The position numbers were made by a program, and so were the translations under genes. From positions 2,483,001-2,547,000 of the forward strand of contig NZ_OBMJ01000001.1 of the NCBI RefSeq assembly GCF_900199205.1: 64,000 nucleotides of DNA, in the 5' to 3' direction. Origin of the DNA: Streptomyces sp. 1331.2. GTDB lineage: Bacteria; Actinomycetota; Actinomycetes; Streptomycetales; Streptomycetaceae. The notes beneath the pieces were generated by a model. That model was given only the letters and a program-made list of their open reading frames with translations. It had not been told where the DNA came from and ran no database searches. Shown here in pieces: positions 30,034 to 42,699 of the stretch; the first letter of the stretch is position 1, and every line of letters begins with the position of its first letter.

Positions 30034-31545
30034 CTACTGTCCTTCCGGGACGAGCCGCTCCAGGATCAGGTCCTTCACCCGGGCCGCGTCGGCCTGGCCG
30101 CGGGTGACCTTCATGACCGCGCCGACCAGCGCGCCCACGGCCTGGACCTTGCCGTCGCGGATCTTGGCGGCGATCGCCTCGTTCTCGGCGATGGCCTGGT
30201 CCACGGCGGCACCGAGCGCGGAGTCGTCCGAGACCACGGCCAGGCCGCGCTTGGCGACGACCTCGTCCGGCTCGCCCTCGCCGGACAGCACGCCCTCGAT
30301 GACCTGACGGGCCAGCTTGTCGTTCAGCTTGCCCTCGGCGACCAGCGCGGCGACCCGGGCGACCTGCGCCGGGGTGATCGGCTGCTCGCTCAGCTCGGTG
30401 CCGGTCTCGTTGGCGCGGCGCGCCAGCTCGCCCATCCACCACTTGCGGGCCTGGTCGGCCGGGGCACCGGCCGCGATGGTCTCCTGGATCGGCTCCACCG
30501 CACCGGCGTTGAGGACGGACTGCATGTCCTTGTCGGACAGGCCCCACTCGGCCTGCAGCCGGGCGCGGCGCACCCGCGGCAGCTCGGGCAGCGCGGCACG
30601 CAGCTCCTCCACCCAGGCGCGGGCGGGGGCCACCGGCACCAGGTCCGGCTCGGGGAAGTAGCGGTAGTCCTCGGCGTTGTCCTTGATCCGGCCCGAGGTG
30701 GTGGTGCCGTCGTCCTCGTGGAAGTGGCGGGTCTCCTGGACGATGGTGCCGCCGTCGGTCAGCACGGTGGCGTGGCGCTGGATCTCGAACCGGGCGGCCC
30801 GCTCCACGCTGCGCAGCGAGTTGACGTTCTTGGTCTCCGAGCGGGTGCCGAAGGTCTCGGTGCCGTTCGGGCGCAGCGACAGGTTGACGTCGCAGCGCAT
30901 CTGGCCCTTGTCCATCCGGGCCTCGGAGACGCCCAGCGAACGGATCACCTCGCGCAGCTCGGCGACGTACGCCTTGGCGACCTCGGGGGCGCGCTCGCCG
31001 GCGCCGACGATCGGCTTGGTGACGATCTCGATCAGCGGGATGCCGGCCCGGTTGTAGTCGAGCAGCGAGTGGGTGGCGCCGTGGATGCGACCGGTGGCGC
31101 CGCCGACGTGGCTGGACTTGCCGGTGTCCTCCTCCATGTGGGCGCGCTCGATCTCCACGCGGAAGATCGAGCCGTCCTCCAGCTGCACGTCGAGGTAGCC
31201 GTTGAAGGCGATCGGCTCGTCGTACTGCGAGGTCTGGAAGTTCTTGGGCATGTCCGGGTAGAAGTAGTTCTTCCGAGCGAACCGGCACCACTCGGCGATC
31301 TCGCAGTTCAGCGCCAGGCCGATCTTGACGGCCGACTCCACGCCGACCGCGTTGACCACCGGCAGCGAGCCCGGCAGGCCCAGACAGGTCGGGCAGGTCT
31401 GGCTGTTCGGCTCGGCGCCCAGCTCGGTCGAGCAACCGCAGAACATCTTGGTCTTGGTGCCCAGCTCGACGTGGACCTCAAGGCCCATCACCGGGTCGTA
31501 CGACGCGAGAGCGTCCTCGTAGGAGACCAGGTTCATGACGCTCAC
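30034..31545 (-). CDS. gatB: Asp-tRNA(Asn)/Glu-tRNA(Gln) amidotransferase subunit B
   Basis: Kinase/tRNA-binding subunit (503 aa) of GatCAB, which converts Glu-tRNA(Gln) and/or Asp-tRNA(Asn) using ammonia from GatA. The N-terminus [22 protein letters not shown] and [16 protein letters not shown] carry the zinc-binding cysteines; the helical YqeY-like tail domain ends the protein. I prefer the GTG at 31545 (AAGGGA 4 bases upstream); ATG 31536 is a possible alternative. It is the last gene of gatC-gatA-orf85-gatB. Confidence 0.96.
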   Translation of the reverse strand: MSVMNLVSYEDALASYDPVMGLEVHVELGTKTKMFCGCSTELGAEPNSQTCPTCLGLPGSLPVVNAVGVESAVKIGLALNCEIAEWCRFARKNYFYPDMPKNFQTSQYDEPIAFNGYLDVQLEDGSIFRVEIERAHMEEDTGKSSHVGGATGRIHGATHSLLDYNRAGIPLIEIVTKPIVGAGERAPEVAKAYVAELREVIRSLGVSEARMDKGQMRCDVNLSLRPNGTETFGTRSETKNVNSLRSVERAARFEIQRHATVLTDGGTIVQETRHFHEDDGTTTSGRIKDNAEDYRYFPEPDLVPVAPARAWVEELRAALPELPRVRRARLQAEWGLSDKDMQSVLNAGAVEPIQETIAAGAPADQARKWWMGELARRANETGTELSEQPITPAQVARVAALVAEGKLNDKLARQVIEGVLSGEGEPDEVVAKRGLAVVSDDSALGAAVDQAIAENEAIAAKIRDGKVQAVGALVGAVMKVTRGQADAARVKDLILERLVPEGQ

Positions 31546-31632
31546 AGCGTCCCTTCTCACTTGAAGCTTGGGGAGGTACGGGCCCGGCCGCCCACGCGAT
31601 GCGGATGGCCGGGCCTGGGCGCTCGGTGCGGC

Positions 31633-31890
31633 TCAGCCCAGCAGCACGTCGTCGGAGCCCAGCCGGCGCAGCTCACGCACCAGCAGGGCGGTGCCGGTGA
31701 TCAGCGCGGCGGCGCCGACCAGGGCGTTGACGAGCTTGAGGGTGTCGCTCTCCTCGCGGGCCTTGCGGACGTCCTTGACGACCGAGACCGCGCCGAAGGC
31801 GCTGGTGCCGATGGACAGCAAGAGACCGGGCTTCGAGTGCTTCCACCCCTTGATGGAGCTCTGGGCCTTGGCCTTCTCGATCTTGCTCAC
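31633..31890 (-). CDS. Small membrane protein within the gat operon, 85 aa
   Basis: Begins at GTG 31890, overlapping the gatA stop by 4 bases (GTGA), with GGAGGAGG upstream, so it is translationally coupled to gatA. The product has an N-terminal charged helix ([21 protein letters not shown]), a hydrophobic segment [16 protein letters not shown], a charged linker and a second hydrophobic segment [19 protein letters not shown]. It looks like a two-helix membrane protein. No family recognised; its place between gatA and gatB is the main clue. Confidence 0.82.
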   Translation of the reverse strand: MSKIEKAKAQSSIKGWKHSKPGLLLSIGTSAFGAVSVVKDVRKAREESDTLKLVNALVGAAALITGTALLVRELRRLGSDDVLLG

Positions 31891-33380
31891 AGTGCCGGTG
31901 CCTCCTCCAGCAGGGTGTGCCCCCACTTGTCGTTGAGCGCGGCCTCGACGGCGCCGCCCACGCGGTACAGGCGGTCGTCCGCCATCGCGGGTGCGATGAT
32001 CTGCAGGCCGACCGGGAGATTGTCCTCCGGAGCCAGGCCGACCGGCAGCGACATGGCCGCGTTGCCCGACAGGTTCGACGGGATCGTGCACAGGTCGGCC
32101 AGGTACATCGCCATCGGGTCGTCGGCGCGCTCGCCGATCGGGAAGGCGGTGGTCGGCGTGGTCGGCGAGACCAGGACGTCCACGCCGGCGAAGGCCGCGT
32201 CGAAGTCCCGCGAGATGAGCGTGCGGACCTTCTGGGCCGAGCCGTAGTAGGCGTCGTAGTAGCCCGAGGACAGGGCGTAGGTGCCCAGGATGATGCGCCG
32301 CTTGACCTCGTCGCCGAAGCCGGCCTCGCGGGTCAGCGCGGTGACCTCCTCGGCCGAGCGGGAGCCGTCGTCCCCGACCCGCAGGCCGTAGCGCATCGCG
32401 TCGAAGCGGGCCAGGTTGGAGGAGCACTCCGAGGGGGCGATCAGGTAGTACGCCGGCAGCGCCAGGGTGAACGACGGGCAGGAGACCTCGACGACCTCGG
32501 CGCCCAGCTCGCGCAGCAGCTCCACCGACTCGTTGAAGCGCTGCATCACGCCGGCCTGGTAGCCCTCGCCGGCGAACTCCTTGACCACGCCGATCCGCAT
32601 GCCGCGGATGTCGCGCATCTTCGCGGCCTCGACCACGGCCGGCACCGGCGCGTCGATCGAGGTGGAGTCCAGCGGGTCGTGCCCGGCGATGGCCTCGTGC
32701 AGCAGCGCCGCGTCCAGCACCGTACGGGCGCACGGGCCGCCCTGGTCCAGGCTGCTGGAGAACGCCACCAGGCCGTAGCGGGACACCGAGCCGTAGGTCG
32801 GCTTGACGCCGACGGTGCCGGTCACGGCGCCGGGCTGGCGGATCGAGCCGCCGGTGTCGGTGCCGATCGCCAGCGGGGCCTCGAAGGCGGCCAGCGCGGC
32901 GGCCGAACCGCCGCCGGAGCCGCCGGGGATGCGGGTGAGGTCCCACGGGTTGCCGGTCGGGCCGTACGCCGAGTTCTCGGTGGAGGAGCCCATCGCGAAC
33001 TCGTCCATGTTGGTCTTGCCGAGGATGACCACGTCCGCGTTCTTGAGACGGGTGGTCAGGGTGGCGTCGTAGGGCGGGATCCAGCCTTCGAGCATCTTGG
33101 ACCCGCAGGTGGTCGGGATGCCCTTGGTGGTGAAGACGTCCTTCAGCGCGAGCGGGACGCCGGCCAGCGGGCCCAGCTCCTCGCCCTTGGCGCGCTTGGC
33201 GTCGACGGCCTTCGCGGCGGCCAGCGCACCCTCGGTGTCGACGTGCAGGAAGGCGTTGACCTTCTTGTCGACGGCCTCGATGCGGTCCAGGTGCGCCTGC
33301 GCGACCTCGACGGCGGACACCTCACCCTTGGCGATGGCGCTCGCGGTCTCGGCGGCGGTGTAGCGAATCAGCTCGGTCAT
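31887..33380 (-). CDS. gatA: Asp-tRNA(Asn)/Glu-tRNA(Gln) amidotransferase subunit A
   Basis: Glutaminase subunit (497 aa) with the amidase-signature fold. The Ser-cisSer-Lys triad is visible: Lys in [12 protein letters not shown] near residue 78, the Gly/Ser-rich [16 protein letters not shown] and the nucleophile Ser in [13 protein letters not shown]. Starts at ATG 33380, 5 bases after gatC. Confidence 0.97.
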   Translation of the reverse strand: MTELIRYTAAETASAIAKGEVSAVEVAQAHLDRIEAVDKKVNAFLHVDTEGALAAAKAVDAKRAKGEELGPLAGVPLALKDVFTTKGIPTTCGSKMLEGWIPPYDATLTTRLKNADVVILGKTNMDEFAMGSSTENSAYGPTGNPWDLTRIPGGSGGGSAAALAAFEAPLAIGTDTGGSIRQPGAVTGTVGVKPTYGSVSRYGLVAFSSSLDQGGPCARTVLDAALLHEAIAGHDPLDSTSIDAPVPAVVEAAKMRDIRGMRIGVVKEFAGEGYQAGVMQRFNESVELLRELGAEVVEVSCPSFTLALPAYYLIAPSECSSNLARFDAMRYGLRVGDDGSRSAEEVTALTREAGFGDEVKRRIILGTYALSSGYYDAYYGSAQKVRTLISRDFDAAFAGVDVLVSPTTPTTAFPIGERADDPMAMYLADLCTIPSNLSGNAAMSLPVGLAPEDNLPVGLQIIAPAMADDRLYRVGGAVEAALNDKWGHTLLEEAPAL

Positions 33381-33385
33381 CTCGG

Positions 33386-33682
33386 TCAGTCCTCCCCGAG
33401 GATCTGCGGCACACGGAAACGCTGCTCCTCGGCGGCGGGGGCGCCGGACAGCGCCTGCTCCGGGGTGAGCGAGGGCCGCACCTCGTCCGCGCGCATGACG
33501 TTGGTCAGCGGCAGCGGGTGGGAGGTCGGCGGGACGTCCTGTCCGGCGACCTCGGAAACGCGGGCGACCGCGCCGATGATCACGTCGAGCTGCTCGGCGA
33601 AGTGGTCCAGCTCTTCGGGCTTCAGCTCAAGACGCGACAGCCGGGCGAGGTGGGCGACCTCCTCGCGCGTGATGCCAGGCAT
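33386..33682 (-). CDS. gatC: Asp-tRNA(Asn)/Glu-tRNA(Gln) amidotransferase subunit C
   Basis: Small stabilising subunit (98 aa) that wraps the GatA-GatB interface. [17 protein letters not shown] is the family N-terminus and [17 protein letters not shown] is the conserved C-terminal box. First gene of the operon. Confidence 0.95.
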   Translation of the reverse strand: MPGITREEVAHLARLSRLELKPEELDHFAEQLDVIIGAVARVSEVAGQDVPPTSHPLPLTNVMRADEVRPSLTPEQALSGAPAAEEQRFRVPQILGED

Positions 33683-33796
33683 GCAGCGATCCTCAGGGTG
33701 AGTTCTGGTGAGACCCGGCGTCGCCTTGCGGGCGGTGCCGGGCCCGGGCAGGAGCAGCCGGGTTCCGGCGCTCCGTCCTCGTGGTCTTTGGACCCC

Positions 33797-33828
33797 ATCC
33801 TATGGGGCCCGGCCGATCCACCGGCCAA
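33797..33828 (-). promoter_or_regulatory. Possible gatC promoter
   Basis: On the minus strand TAGGAT (a good TANNNT -10) lies 115 bases before gatC, with TTGGCC 20 bases upstream. The spacing is longer than ideal, so this is only a candidate. Confidence 0.3.
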
Positions 33829-33882
33829 CGAGTGACCAGCGGTGCCCGTCACCCCCGGGTCACCGCCGCACCGGCGCTCCCG

Positions 33883-35718
33883 TCACTGCGGCCGGGTGCG
33901 GGCCCAACTCTGCGTCCCCGGCGCGTTGATCTCCAGCTGAGCGGCCTGCACCGCCTGGGCGACGGGTGGCAGGACCGGGGGCAGTACGGGCGGGAGCGTC
34001 GGCGGCAGCACCGGCGGGATGGCGGGCTGCACGATCGGCTTGACTGCCTGGACCGGGACCGGTTTGCCGCCCGGGACCGCCTGGCCGCCCTTGATCGACG
34101 TGAGGGTGGCCCGCTGCTGCGGCGGAGCGCCCAGCCGCTCCACCGGCGGGGCGCCGGTGCGGTGCACCCGCAGCCAGGCGGTGGCCTGCTCGGCCGGCAG
34201 CGCGGCGGACACCAGCCAGCCCTGGACGGCGTCCACGCCCATGCAGTGCAGCCGCTCCCAGGTCTCGTCGTCCTCGACGCCCTCAGCGACCACGGTCAGG
34301 CCCAGCGAGTGGGCCAGCTCCACCGAGCAGCGGACCACCGCCGCGTCGTGGTCGTCGGCGACCATCCGGGAGACGAAGGAGCGGTCGATCTTCAGCTCGC
34401 CGACCGGCAGGCTGCGCAGCCGCACCAGCGAGGAGTGCCCGGTGCCGAAATCGTCCAGGGACATCCCGACGCCGTAGCCGCGCAGTTCGGCGAGGGTGTC
34501 GGCGGCCCGCCGGGAGTCGTCCAGCAGCAGCCGCTCGGTGATCTCCAGCTGGAGCGCGTGGGCCGGCACCTGGTGGCGCACGAGGTGGCCGGCGACGCGC
34601 TGGGCGAAGCCCGGGTTGAGCACGTCGCGCGGCGAGACGTTGACCGCGACCTGCACCTGCAGCCCCTGCTCGCGCCAGTACGCGAGCTGGCCGACGGCCG
34701 CCTCCAGCACGTAGTCGGTGAGCCGGGGCATCAGGCCGCTGGACTCGGCCAGCCCGACGAACTCGTCCGGGGAGACCTTCCCCTGCCCGGGCCGCTCCCA
34801 GCGCAGCAGCGCCTCCAGGCCGACCACCCGGCCGTCGAAGGCCACCTTGGGCTGGTAGTGCAGCTGGACCTCGCCGGTCTCCAGGGCCCGTCGCAGGTCC
34901 CCGAGCAGCCCGATCCGGTACGGGGTGTCGGCGTCCTGGGACTCGTCGTACTGGGAGACGCCGCTGCAGCCGCGCTGGGCGTGGCCCATCGCGACGTCGG
35001 CCCGGCGCAGCAGCGACTCGGCGTCCTGGGCGTGCTGCGGGTAGACGCAGACGCCGCCGCTGGCCTCCAGGACGAGCAGCAGCCCGTCCAGCCGGATCGG
35101 GGCGGCCAGTTCGGCGATCAGCGCCTTGGCGACCCGTTCCAGGCTGTCCGGGCAGTTGATGCCGGGCAGCAGGACGGCGAACTCGTCGCCGCCCATCCGG
35201 GCCACCATCGGGCGGCCGCGCCGGTAGTGCCGGGGCAGGCCGGCGAAGACGTCGTCGATGGACTCCCGGGTGGCGCTGCCGGCCGGGCCGCCGGAGCGCA
35301 GGGCGCGGTGCAGCCGGCGGGCGATGTGAACCAGCAGCCGGTCACCGGCCGTATGACCGAGTGTGTCGTTGAGTGTTCGGAAGCGGTCGAGGTCAAGCAG
35401 TATGAGACCGACGCTGTAGCCGTGGTCGCACTCGGCGATCGCCTCCTGGGCAGCCAGCAGTAAGGCCTGACGGTTGGGCAGGTCCGTCAGCGGGTCGGTC
35501 AGTTGGTCGCGGGCGCGGTCCCGGGCGATCCGCCAGGCCGCCACCAGCACGGCCAGGGGCACCGCGAACAGCGGCAGCAGCTCGGGTTCGTACCGGTAGA
35601 CCAGGACGGCCAGCGGGATGAGCGGCGCGGCACCGGCCAGCAGCACGCCGAGCAGCAGGACCGCACCCGCCACCCCCTGCGGCGGGCGTGTGGGCGCACC
35701 GCCGGTCGTACGATCCAT
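33883..35718 (-). CDS. rmdB: GGDEF-EAL c-di-GMP enzyme with intact EAL domain, RmdB-like
   Basis: Membrane-anchored bifunctional c-di-GMP protein (611 aa). Two N-terminal membrane helices (about residues 17-60) lead into a GGDEF domain with ARMGGDEFAVL near 175 but without the RxxD inhibitory site (RGRP instead). The EAL domain is complete: EALLRW near 301, NVSPRD, LEITE, LDDFGTGHSS near 420, LKIDRSFV and VAEGVED, so phosphodiesterase activity is likely. The C-terminus is a Pro/Val repeat tail (PPVLPPTLPPVLPPVLPP). Its place between gatC and ligA, as I recall for S. coelicolor RmdB, supports the name; the orthology is inferred. Confidence 0.9.
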   Translation of the reverse strand: MDRTTGGAPTRPPQGVAGAVLLLGVLLAGAAPLIPLAVLVYRYEPELLPLFAVPLAVLVAAWRIARDRARDQLTDPLTDLPNRQALLLAAQEAIAECDHGYSVGLILLDLDRFRTLNDTLGHTAGDRLLVHIARRLHRALRSGGPAGSATRESIDDVFAGLPRHYRRGRPMVARMGGDEFAVLLPGINCPDSLERVAKALIAELAAPIRLDGLLLVLEASGGVCVYPQHAQDAESLLRRADVAMGHAQRGCSGVSQYDESQDADTPYRIGLLGDLRRALETGEVQLHYQPKVAFDGRVVGLEALLRWERPGQGKVSPDEFVGLAESSGLMPRLTDYVLEAAVGQLAYWREQGLQVQVAVNVSPRDVLNPGFAQRVAGHLVRHQVPAHALQLEITERLLLDDSRRAADTLAELRGYGVGMSLDDFGTGHSSLVRLRSLPVGELKIDRSFVSRMVADDHDAAVVRCSVELAHSLGLTVVAEGVEDDETWERLHCMGVDAVQGWLVSAALPAEQATAWLRVHRTGAPPVERLGAPPQQRATLTSIKGGQAVPGGKPVPVQAVKPIVQPAIPPVLPPTLPPVLPPVLPPVAQAVQAAQLEINAPGTQSWARTRPQ

Positions 35719-36040
35719 AAGCCCTGTCCTCCGTCGGGCCCGCCCCGTCAGGCCGCCTTACGGTGAGGCACCGTGCCGGTACCGACAGCTGCCGGGCATG
35801 GAGCGACCCCGAGGAGCCCCGGCACAGCCGGTGCCCCCACCCCTGCTGACACTCTGTTGCGCTCCAGGGTATGCCGGGGTCCACCCGGTGGGCAGACTTT
35901 CGGACAACCGGAAACGCGCCACCGCGCCCGGGTGTCGCACAGTGACACAATGCCCGCTTTCACTGCACGGCACCCGGTGACGTTGCATCAGGACGATAAC
36001 AACCCGGATCCGGCCACCCGGCGCTCGGGTCGGCTCCGGG
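35719..36040. other. Intergenic region between ligA and the RmdB-like gene
   Basis: About 320 bases. It must contain the rmdB-like promoter and the ligA terminator. I see no ORF with a ribosome-binding site, no strong hairpin and no convincing -35/-10 pair. Confidence 0.4.
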
Positions 36041-39359
<3,319 letters not shown>

Positions 39360-39467
39360 CCGTCCGAGCCTACTCACGGCCCGCCCACGACGGCGGCCCC
39401 GGTGCCGAGCGCGGGGCTCGGCACCGGGGCCGCCGGTGGGTACTGCCGGTCGGTGCTGCCGGTACGG

Positions 39468-40562
39468 TCAGTACGCCTGGTAGCCGAACTCGTCGACGAT
39501 CAGGTGGATCGGGGCGCCGCTCGCGTTGTAGAACGAGACCGTTCCGTCCTTGACCGGGACGACCACCTGGTTGGGGATGGTCTCGCCGGGCAGGAAGTTG
39601 AGGTTCGAGGCGTTGGGCGCCGCGTCACCGTGGGGGTAGACGGTCAGGTGACCCTCGGCGCCCGGCTCGGTGACGGTGACGTTGAGCGTCACCGCGGCGA
39701 CGTTCGGGATGTCGCCGACCGAGACGTCCAGCGTGCCCCAGGCCGGGACGGTGCCCGCCGGGCGCATGCCCGACTCCGAGTAGATGTCCTGGCGGGTGTC
39801 CATCAGCCGGTACGGCCCGGCAGGACGGTAGCTGACCTTGCCCTCGGCGCTGTAGTAGCCCGCGAGGTCGGCGATCAGGTGCACGGTGCCGCCGGAGGCA
39901 TTGAAGAACGAGACCTTGCCGTCCTTCACCGGCACCGTCACCAGGTTCGGAATCGTCCGACCCGCCACCCAGTTCAGGTTCGACGAGTTCGGGGCCTCGT
40001 CACCGTGCGGGTAGACCGTCAGGTGGCCTTCCTGCTGCGGGTCGGTCACCGTCACGTTCATCGTCACGGCCGTCACGCCGGAAGCCGGGACGCCGGCGAC
40101 GCCGGTGATCGGCAGGTCGACGGTGCCGTACGGCGCGACCGCCTGCGCCACCGGGACGCCGATCGGCGCACGGGTGTCCAGCAGACGGGTCGGGCCCTGG
40201 GCGTGGAACAGCGAGCCCTTCGGGCTGTAGTAGCCCTCCAGGTCGGCGATCAGGTGCACGGTGCCGCCGGAGGCGTTGAAGAACGAGACCTTGCCGTCCT
40301 TCACCGGCACCGTCACCAGGTTCGGAATCGTCCGACCCGCCACCCAGTTGAGGTTCGACGAGTTCGGGGCCTCGTCACCGTGCGGGTAGACGGTCAGGTG
40401 GCCGTCCTGCTGCGGGTCGGTCACCGTCACGTTCATCGTCACGGCCGTCACGCCGGAAGCCGGAACCCCGGCCACGCCGGTGACCGGCAGATCCACGGTG
40501 CCGTACGGCGCCACCGCCTGCGCCACCGGGACGCCGATCGGCGCACGGGTGTCCAGCAGACG
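39468..40562 (-). repeat. Three tandem coding repeats of 342-378 bp
   Basis: The units are 40188-40562, 39810-40187 and 39468-39809, counted from each RL(L/M)DTR. The first two are nearly identical at the DNA level over long stretches (for example the FFNASGG to GDEAPNSSN segments), offset by 375 bp; the third is diverged and lacks the linker. Confidence 0.9.
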
Positions 40563-41801
40563 GGTCGGGCCAGCCGGGGTGAACGCGCTGCCGACGTCGA
40601 GGTCCTCGTACGCGCCGCGGTCGCGGGTGCCGCTGCCCGTACCGGTGTTGGTGACGGTCGGGCTGTCCACGGGGGCCGCGCCCCAGAGGTCGGTCGGGAG
40701 CATGCCCGGGGCGGTCTCGTCCGCCGAGTCGATCCGGTGGTCGACCGGGGCGTTCGGGCCCTTGGGCACGTACGTCAGGTCGACGAAGTCGTGCCCGCCC
40801 TGGCCGGTGTTGGCGGTGAGCTGGCTCTGGGTGGCGAAGGCAGTGCCGGCCCAGCTGTAGGGCGCGCCGCCGCTGAGCGGGTCGATCAGGTTGTAGTCGA
40901 TCTTGGTGCCCGCGGTGGCGTTCGCGCCGACGGAGATCCCGGTCGCACCGGCCGGGTTGTCGCAGGCGGCGTTCATGTTCTTCGCGGTGTTCACCACGTT
41001 GTTCTCGATCACCGCGCCGGCCGAGGCGCCGTCCAGCACGATCCCGCCGAAGCAGGAGGAGTAGACGGTGTTGGCCACCACGACCGTGTTGGGGGCGTCC
41101 TTGAGCAGGATGCCGGTCATCTCGGGCACGTAGTTGGCCTGGACCTGGTTGGTGGTCAGCACCGTGTTGGTGGAGCCGCCGTCCACGGTCACCGCCGGCC
41201 CCTGGACGTAGCCGAACCGGCCGCGGCCGTAGACGACCTTGTCGGAGGCGTTGGTGATCCGGATCCCGTTGCCGCCGGAGACGGTGGTGTTGTCGAACGC
41301 CACGTCGTGGGCGCCGTCCACCAGGACGGTCGGCTTCTGGAAGCCCGTGGAGATGTTCAGGTTCTCGAACCGGAGGTGGTCGGCGCCCTTGACGACGAAC
41401 CCGTCGACGGTGTGGCTCCAGTCGCCGATGCGGGTGCCGGAGCCCCCGGGGTTGGAGCCGTCGTTCTTCGTGCCGCGGAAGGTGATCGGCGCGGCGGCCG
41501 TGCCGGACCGGGTGATGGTCAGGCTCTCGGCGTAGACGCCGTCGCCGATCGCGACGGTCTGGCCCGGCTGGACGACCGCGGCGGCCGCCGCGATGGTGCA
41601 GAACGGGGCGGCCTGGGTGCCGCTGCCGCTGTCGGTGCAGTTCGCACCCGCGGCGTTGTTGACGTAGAGCGTGCCGCCCGCTGCGGCTGCGCTACCCGCA
41701 CCGACGGCCGGCAGGCCGACCGTCCCGAGCAGCGTCGCACCGACGGCCAGCGCTGTACGGATTCTGGAAATGTGGAGCCCCCCTGGGACTTTGGCGTGCA
41801 A
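39468..41801 (-). CDS. Secreted beta-helix protein with three C-terminal repeat domains
   Basis: Exported protein of about 770 aa. After a signal peptide (SRIRTALAVGATLLGTVGLPAVGAGSAAAA) comes a right-handed parallel beta-helix (residues about 50-390; DHLRFENLNIST, NGIRITNASDKVVYG and GIVLDGASAGAVIENNVV are rung-like). Three units of about 115-126 aa follow, each with RL(L/M)DTR, HLTVYPHGD, NASNL-type and GYY motifs, a repeat module common in streptomycete secreted proteins. No carbohydrate-active catalytic site is recognised. The start is uncertain: the listed TTG (41801) has AAGGAGGG 14 bases away, while an ATT codon at 41771 sits 6 bases after GGGGGG, exactly where family logic puts the Met before SRIRT. 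Confidence 0.82.
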   Translation of the reverse strand: MHAKVPGGLHISRIRTALAVGATLLGTVGLPAVGAGSAAAAGGTLYVNNAAGANCTDSGSGTQAAPFCTIAAAAAVVQPGQTVAIGDGVYAESLTITRSGTAAAPITFRGTKNDGSNPGGSGTRIGDWSHTVDGFVVKGADHLRFENLNISTGFQKPTVLVDGAHDVAFDNTTVSGGNGIRITNASDKVVYGRGRFGYVQGPAVTVDGGSTNTVLTTNQVQANYVPEMTGILLKDAPNTVVVANTVYSSCFGGIVLDGASAGAVIENNVVNTAKNMNAACDNPAGATGISVGANATAGTKIDYNLIDPLSGGAPYSWAGTAFATQSQLTANTGQGGHDFVDLTYVPKGPNAPVDHRIDSADETAPGMLPTDLWGAAPVDSPTVTNTGTGSGTRDRGAYEDLDVGSAFTPAGPTRLLDTRAPIGVPVAQAVAPYGTVDLPVTGVAGVPASGVTAVTMNVTVTDPQQDGHLTVYPHGDEAPNSSNLNWVAGRTIPNLVTVPVKDGKVSFFNASGGTVHLIADLEGYYSPKGSLFHAQGPTRLLDTRAPIGVPVAQAVAPYGTVDLPITGVAGVPASGVTAVTMNVTVTDPQQEGHLTVYPHGDEAPNSSNLNWVAGRTIPNLVTVPVKDGKVSFFNASGGTVHLIADLAGYYSAEGKVSYRPAGPYRLMDTRQDIYSESGMRPAGTVPAWGTLDVSVGDIPNVAAVTLNVTVTEPGAEGHLTVYPHGDAAPNASNLNFLPGETIPNQVVVPVKDGTVSFYNASGAPIHLIVDEFGYQAY

Positions 41802-41996
41802 ATGACGCTTTTCGACCCTCCTTTGTCCGGAAACGATCGGCCGGAGGGCGGAGCGGATCATTGCACAGCCGAAGGGGCCCCGCCAACGTGAATTCCGGCA
41901 CTCTTCGGGCTGTATGCGAACGGCCCTCGGGGCCGGGCGCGGGGCTCGGTTCCGAGGGCCGGGTGTACCGGGGGAGGCAGGCGTACGGGGGCAGCC

Positions 41997-42686
41997 CTAC
42001 CGGCCCGGGCGGACGGTGATGTCCGTCAGCTCCGCGTCCCGGGAGGCGTCGAGGGCGGCCAGGATCGCCCCGGCGACCGACTCGGGGGCGATCCAGCGGT
42101 CGGCGTCGTACTCCTTCCCCTCCTGCTGGTGCACCTTCGCCTGCATCGCGGTCGCGGTGCGGCCGGGGTAGACGGAGGTGACGCGGACGCCGTTCCCGTG
42201 CTCCTCGTGGCGCAGCGAGTCGGCCAGCGCCTTCAGGCCGTGCTTGCTGGCCGCGTACGCCGACCAGTCGGCGTGCGCGTTGAGGCCGGCGCCGGAGTTG
42301 ACGAAGAGCACGTGGCCCTTGGTGAGGCGCAGCGACGGCAGCAGCAGACGGGTCAGCTCGGCGGGGCCGACCAGGTTGACGTTGAGCGTCTCCTGCCAGG
42401 CCTTCACCGGCAGCTCGCCGACCGGGCCCAGCTCCACCACGCCCGCGACGTGCAGGAGGGAGTCCAGGGTGACGGGCAGCGCCTGGTGGCCGAAGGCCCA
42501 GGACAGCTTGGCCGGGTCCGCGAGGTCCCCGACCAGGGTCTTCGCCCCGGGGAAGCGCTCGCGCAGTTCGGCGGCCCGACGGGCGTCGCGGGCCAGCAGC
42601 CAGAGTTCGTCCCCGCGCTCGGCGAGGCGTCCGGCCAGGACGGCGCCGATGCCGGAGCCCGCGCCGGTGATCAGATGTGCAGCCAT
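41997..42686 (-). CDS. Short-chain dehydrogenase/reductase
   Basis: Classical SDR (229 aa). N-terminal cofactor motif LITGAGSGIGAVLA, NAG-type region LLHVAGVVELG, catalytic Ser in VLFVNSGAGLN and Tyr/Lys in YAASKHGLKAL. PGRTATAM follows as usual. Substrate unknown. It ends 13 bases before the LOG-like gene's stop on the same strand side, so the two may be co-transcribed. Confidence 0.9.
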   Translation of the reverse strand: MAAHLITGAGSGIGAVLAGRLAERGDELWLLARDARRAAELRERFPGAKTLVGDLADPAKLSWAFGHQALPVTLDSLLHVAGVVELGPVGELPVKAWQETLNVNLVGPAELTRLLLPSLRLTKGHVLFVNSGAGLNAHADWSAYAASKHGLKALADSLRHEEHGNGVRVTSVYPGRTATAMQAKVHQQEGKEYDADRWIAPESVAGAILAALDASRDAELTDITVRPGR

Positions 42687-42699
42687 GGTGCCGATCCTC

